Source of the DNA: JBCBWG01 sp039186015
GTDB lineage: Bacteria; Pseudomonadota; Alphaproteobacteria; Rhizobiales; Hyphomicrobiaceae
NCBI GenBank assembly: GCA_039186015.1
Contig: JBCDAH010000001.1
Location: forward strand, 1-64,000
Direction of reading: 5' to 3'
DNA length: 64,000 nt
Positions within the stretch are counted from its first letter, which is position 1, and each line of letters begins with the position of its first letter. The position numbers were made by a program, and so were the translations under genes. Below, piece after piece: positions 61,219 to 64,000 of the stretch. The notes below the pieces were generated by a model. The model was not told where the DNA came from, did no database searches, and saw nothing but the letters and a program-made list of their open reading frames with translations.

Positions 61219-62214
61219 TTACTCGTCAAGGTGACACGCAAAGGTATGCCCCGGCCCTGCGTCGCGCAGGACCGGCGCTTCGCTCCGACAGCGATCGAAC
61301 GCAAACGGACAACGCGTATGGAAGTGGCAGCCCGCCGGCGGGTTTGCCGGTGATGGGACATCGCCTTCGAGAACAATCCGCTCTTTGTTCGCACGTGGGT
61401 CCGGTACCGGAGCCGCGGACATAAGCGCGCGCGTATAGGGATGACGCGGCCGCGCAAACAGCTCGGTCTTCGGCGCTAACTCCACAATGCGCCCAAGATA
61501 CATCACCGCGACACGGTCCGCGACGTGCTCGACGACCCCAAGATCGTGACTGATAAAGATGTACGACAATCCGTACTCAGCCTTCAAATCCATCATAAGG
61601 TTCAGAACTTGCGCCTGCACGGACACATCCAATGCTGAGACCGGCTCGTCCGCCACGATCACCTTGGGATCGACGGCCAGCGCCCGTGCGATACCCAGCC
61701 GCTGGCGCTGTCCGCCGGAGAACTCAAACGGATACTTCCGCATCGCATCGCGCGGCAGGCCGACGCGCCCGAAAATCTCGGCAACGATTTCGGTACGTTC
61801 TGCTCGGGTACGGCCACCGAAGTTCTCGAGCGGCTCAGCGACAATCTGCCCGGCCCGCATGCGCGGATTGAGTGATGCGTACGGATCCTGAAAGACCATC
61901 TGCATGCGACGCCGCAATGGCTGAAGTGCCTTTCGGTCAAGATCGGAAATGTCGGCACCTTCCAGCCGGATCTTGCCGGACGTCGGCTCAATGAGGCGGA
62001 GAATCAGCCGACCAACCGTCGACTTACCGCAGCCGGATTCGCCGACAATACATAGCGTTTCACCGGGTGCCACCTGGAACGAGACACCGTCAACCGCGCG
62101 AACACGGCCAACCTCGGCAGCCAGCAAACCACGCAGTATAGGAAAGTGCTTTGTCAGGTCCTCGACTTCGACAACGGGCTTTAGCGCGTCAGTGGCCATG
62201 GGTGCGTGCATCAT
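61219..62214 (-). CDS. Peptide-type ABC importer ATP-binding protein (DppF/OppF family)
   Basis: A 331-residue nucleotide-binding subunit. VGESGCGKSTVGRLIL is the Walker A, QMVFQDPYASLNPRM the Q-loop, FSGGQRQRLGIARAL the signature, VIVADEPVSALDVSVQAQ the Walker B, and YIFISHDLGVVEHVADRVAVMYLGRIVE the H-loop. The C-terminal PDPRANKERIVLEGDVPSPANPPAGCHFHTRCPFAFDRC is the oligopeptide-transport extension with a cysteine cluster that can bind an Fe-S centre in some members. ATGA overlap with the preceding gene shows coupling. Ligand unknown. Confidence 0.95.
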   Translation of the reverse strand: MMHAPMATDALKPVVEVEDLTKHFPILRGLLAAEVGRVRAVDGVSFQVAPGETLCIVGESGCGKSTVGRLILRLIEPTSGKIRLEGADISDLDRKALQPLRRRMQMVFQDPYASLNPRMRAGQIVAEPLENFGGRTRAERTEIVAEIFGRVGLPRDAMRKYPFEFSGGQRQRLGIARALAVDPKVIVADEPVSALDVSVQAQVLNLMMDLKAEYGLSYIFISHDLGVVEHVADRVAVMYLGRIVELAPKTELFARPRHPYTRALMSAAPVPDPRANKERIVLEGDVPSPANPPAGCHFHTRCPFAFDRCRSEAPVLRDAGPGHTFACHLDE

Positions 62215-63212
62215 GCGGCCATGACCTCCGCGGACTTGAAACAGGCAGCCGTGTGAACGTCGCCGGTTGCTGCCGCGACCGCTTCCAAGTGCGGGGATTC
62301 GCTACGGCATCGCTCGTCGGCAAATGGGCAGCGCGGCGCGAATGCGCATCCAACGATTGGTTCACGCAGCGACGGCACCATGCCCGGAATCTCCTGCAAT
62401 CGGGATCCGGCTTTCCCGCGGGCAACGGAGCCAAGCAAGCCGCGCGTATAGGGGTGGGCCGGTCGATCGAACAGATCGAAGACATTGGCCTCTTCAACCT
62501 TACGGCCGGCATACATCACAATCACGCGCTGGCAGGTCTCTGCCACAACACCAAGGTCGTGCGTAATCAAAATGACGGAGGCATGCGTCTGTTCTTTCAA
62601 CTCCAACATGAGCTCCAAGACCTGCGCCTGGATCGTCACGTCAAGCGCCGTTGTCGGCTCGTCGGCAATCAGAAGCTTCGGGTCGCAAGCCAGCGCCATC
62701 GCGATCATGACCCGCTGACGCATACCGCCGGAAAACTGGTGCGGATAATCACTGAGACGCCGCGCGGCATCCGGAATCTTGACGAGTTCCAACACCTCCC
62801 GCGCGCGCGCCCACGCCTCTTTGCGCGACACGCGGCGATGGATCTGCACCGCCTCCGCAATCTGGCCGCCAACCGTCAACACCGGATTGAGGCTCGTCAT
62901 CGGCTCCTGAAAGATCATCGCAATCCGATTGCCCCGGATGTCACGCATCTCGGACTCCGGCAGATCCAGAAGATCATGTCCGTCGAACGCGATATGGCCG
63001 CCGACCGTGCGACCGATCCGGGACGGAATAAGCCGGAGGATCGAAAGGGCCGTGACGCTTTTTCCGCAGCCGGACTCGCCGACGACGCCCAGCGTCTCAC
63101 CTTGACGGACATGAAAAGACACACCGTCCACGGCCCGCGTGACGCCGTCCTCGTTGAAAAAGTACGTCTTGAGGTCATCAACAGTCAAAAGCGGTGAAGA
63201 CGTCTCGTGCAT
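62211..63212 (-). CDS. Peptide-type ABC importer ATP-binding protein (DppD/OppD family)
   Basis: A 333-residue nucleotide-binding subunit. VGESGCGKSVTALSILRL is the Walker A, AMIFQEPMTSLNPV the Q-loop, YPHQFSGGMRQRVMIAMALACDPKLLIADEPTTALDVTIQAQ the signature and Walker B, and VILITHDLGVVAETCQRVIVMYAGRKVEE the H-loop. The C-terminus has GCAFAPRCPFADERCRSESPHL. ATG 63212 was chosen by family start (LLTVDDLKTYF). It lies 11 bp after the permease gene and overlaps the next ATPase gene by four bases. Confidence 0.95.
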   Translation of the reverse strand: MHETSSPLLTVDDLKTYFFNEDGVTRAVDGVSFHVRQGETLGVVGESGCGKSVTALSILRLIPSRIGRTVGGHIAFDGHDLLDLPESEMRDIRGNRIAMIFQEPMTSLNPVLTVGGQIAEAVQIHRRVSRKEAWARAREVLELVKIPDAARRLSDYPHQFSGGMRQRVMIAMALACDPKLLIADEPTTALDVTIQAQVLELMLELKEQTHASVILITHDLGVVAETCQRVIVMYAGRKVEEANVFDLFDRPAHPYTRGLLGSVARGKAGSRLQEIPGMVPSLREPIVGCAFAPRCPFADERCRSESPHLEAVAAATGDVHTAACFKSAEVMAA

Positions 63213-63223
63213 CGGGTCGCCTC

Positions 63224-64000
63224 CTACATCCGTCGTGCGATACGCGGATCGAGGCGATCTCGCAAACCATCGCCCACCAGGTTCACCGCCAGTACGACCA
63301 GCGCAAGGGCTATGCCGGGACAGAAGATGCACCACGGTGCGCGGCCAAGGTAAATGCGGTCCGCTGCGATCATGTTCCCCCACGTCGGAATCTCAGGCGG
63401 CGTCCCGGCACCAAGAAAAGACAGCGCAGCTTCAACCAAAATCGCTGACGCGCAGATATAGGTCGCTTGCACAATCAAAGGCGGGATCGTTGGTGGCAGG
63501 ATATGGCGGACCAGGATCTTCCACATCGGCGCGCCACCCGCAATCGCAGCCTCCACATAGGGCTGCTCGCGCGTCGCAAGGACAACCGAGCGCACCAGTC
63601 GCACCACCCTCGGGATTTCCGGAATCACAATCGCAATGATGACGATCCCGACGCTCGCCCCGAATAACGAAACCATTGCAATCGCCAGCAGGATGGATGG
63701 AATGGCCATCAGCCCATCTAGCAATCGCATGACAGCGGCTTCGATCCAGCGGACGACGCCGGCCAAAAGCCCGATGGCAAGACCGATCGCCACCGACAAC
63801 AGCGCGACGGAAATGCCGACGACCAACGAAATCCGCGCACCCCAGAGCGTCCGCGCAAAGACATCGCGACCAAGTTGATCGGTTCCAAACCAGAACTGTT
63901 CCGACGGTGGCTTGAGCCGATCGATCGGCTTCATGGTCAATGGATCGCCAGCCATAAACGGGGCTGCCAGAGCCACAAAAACCATCCCGATCAAAATCAC
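63224..64000 (-). CDS. Peptide-type ABC importer permease (DppC/OppC family), 5'-truncated by the window
   Basis: The visible 258 residues of an inner-membrane permease that continues beyond the window edge. PSEQFWFGTDQLGRDVFARTLWGARISLVVG is the family's periplasmic start, followed by several spans; the cytosolic EAA loop is in EQPYVEAAIAGGAPMWKILVRHILP. The C-terminus RIYLGRAPWCIFCPGIALALVVLAVNLVGDGLRDRLDPR is typical. The family has another 30-40 residues before the visible start, so the GTG at the very edge is unlikely to be the true one. dppB and the receptor gene should lie just outside. Confidence 0.92.
   Translation of the reverse strand: MILIGMVFVALAAPFMAGDPLTMKPIDRLKPPSEQFWFGTDQLGRDVFARTLWGARISLVVGISVALLSVAIGLAIGLLAGVVRWIEAAVMRLLDGLMAIPSILLAIAMVSLFGASVGIVIIAIVIPEIPRVVRLVRSVVLATREQPYVEAAIAGGAPMWKILVRHILPPTIPPLIVQATYICASAILVEAALSFLGAGTPPEIPTWGNMIAADRIYLGRAPWCIFCPGIALALVVLAVNLVGDGLRDRLDPRIARRM

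Noticed and set aside
62151..63197. A 348-codon plus-strand frame over the two ABC ATPase genes
   Set aside because: Both ATPases on the minus strand have all their catalytic motifs intact, so this frame is a shadow.

Overview
The window is a roughly 60% G+C chromosomal segment of an alphaproteobacterium that can oxidise reduced sulfur compounds. Lineage clues are the F1Fo-ATPase inhibitor zeta subunit, a DUF1489 protein, the split PurS/PurQ/PurL form of FGAM synthase followed by bolA and a CGFS glutaredoxin, a eukaryote-like NADP isocitrate dehydrogenase, and a Paracoccus-type sox locus. No tRNA, rRNA, insertion sequence, phage or CRISPR array was found.

Region 1 (1-17.5 kb) is mostly housekeeping. 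It starts with the end of an alkaline-phosphatase-superfamily protein and a membrane protein, followed by a DadA-like amine oxidase. Purine synthesis comes next (purB, purC, purS, purQ, purL), then the bolA/grxD iron-sulfur pair, a PqiA-like membrane protein, rpsD, a TrmJ-type RNA methyltransferase with an unusual N-terminal extension, and icd. Region 2 (17.5-32.6 kb) holds TerB and nuclease-like proteins, a convergent PAS-like/GNAT-like pair, an M3 oligopeptidase, a HisC-like aminotransferase, the methylcrotonyl-CoA carboxylase operon (mccB, small secreted protein, mccA, DUF1489), a two-domain glutaredoxin, a rhodanese and a YdcF protein.

Region 3 (32.6-46 kb) has a complete TRAP transporter (dctP, dctQ, dctM), two GNAT enzymes, isovaleryl-CoA dehydrogenase (the step before MCC in leucine breakdown), a secreted coiled-coil protein, MgtE, and two tandem secreted NodB-type polysaccharide deacetylases.

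Region 4 (46-59.4 kb) is the sox locus. On the minus strand, soxS-soxR-soxT(yeeE)-fccA-fccB run leftwards. On the plus strand, soxV-soxW, soxX-soxY-soxZ-soxA-soxB and soxC-soxD run rightwards. SoxYZ carries the sulfur substrate on a C-terminal cysteine arm, SoxAX attaches thiosulfate, SoxB releases sulfate and SoxCD oxidises the sulfane sulfur. FccAB oxidises sulfide, SoxV/SoxW/SoxS supply reductant to periplasmic thiols, and SoxR is the likely thiol-switch repressor. AT-rich inverted repeats of the form ATT(C/A)-N8-GAAT sit in the soxS-soxV and soxW-soxX gaps, the two places where SoxR acts in Paracoccus. The main oddity is a Tat-exported, cysteine-rich PQQ-like beta-propeller gene inserted in the opposite direction between soxB and soxC.

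Region 5 (59.4-64 kb) holds a VOC-fold protein, a flavin-reductase-like PNPOx protein, a small cysteine-rich secreted protein, and the dppC-dppD-dppF part of a peptide-type ABC importer that runs off the window edge.
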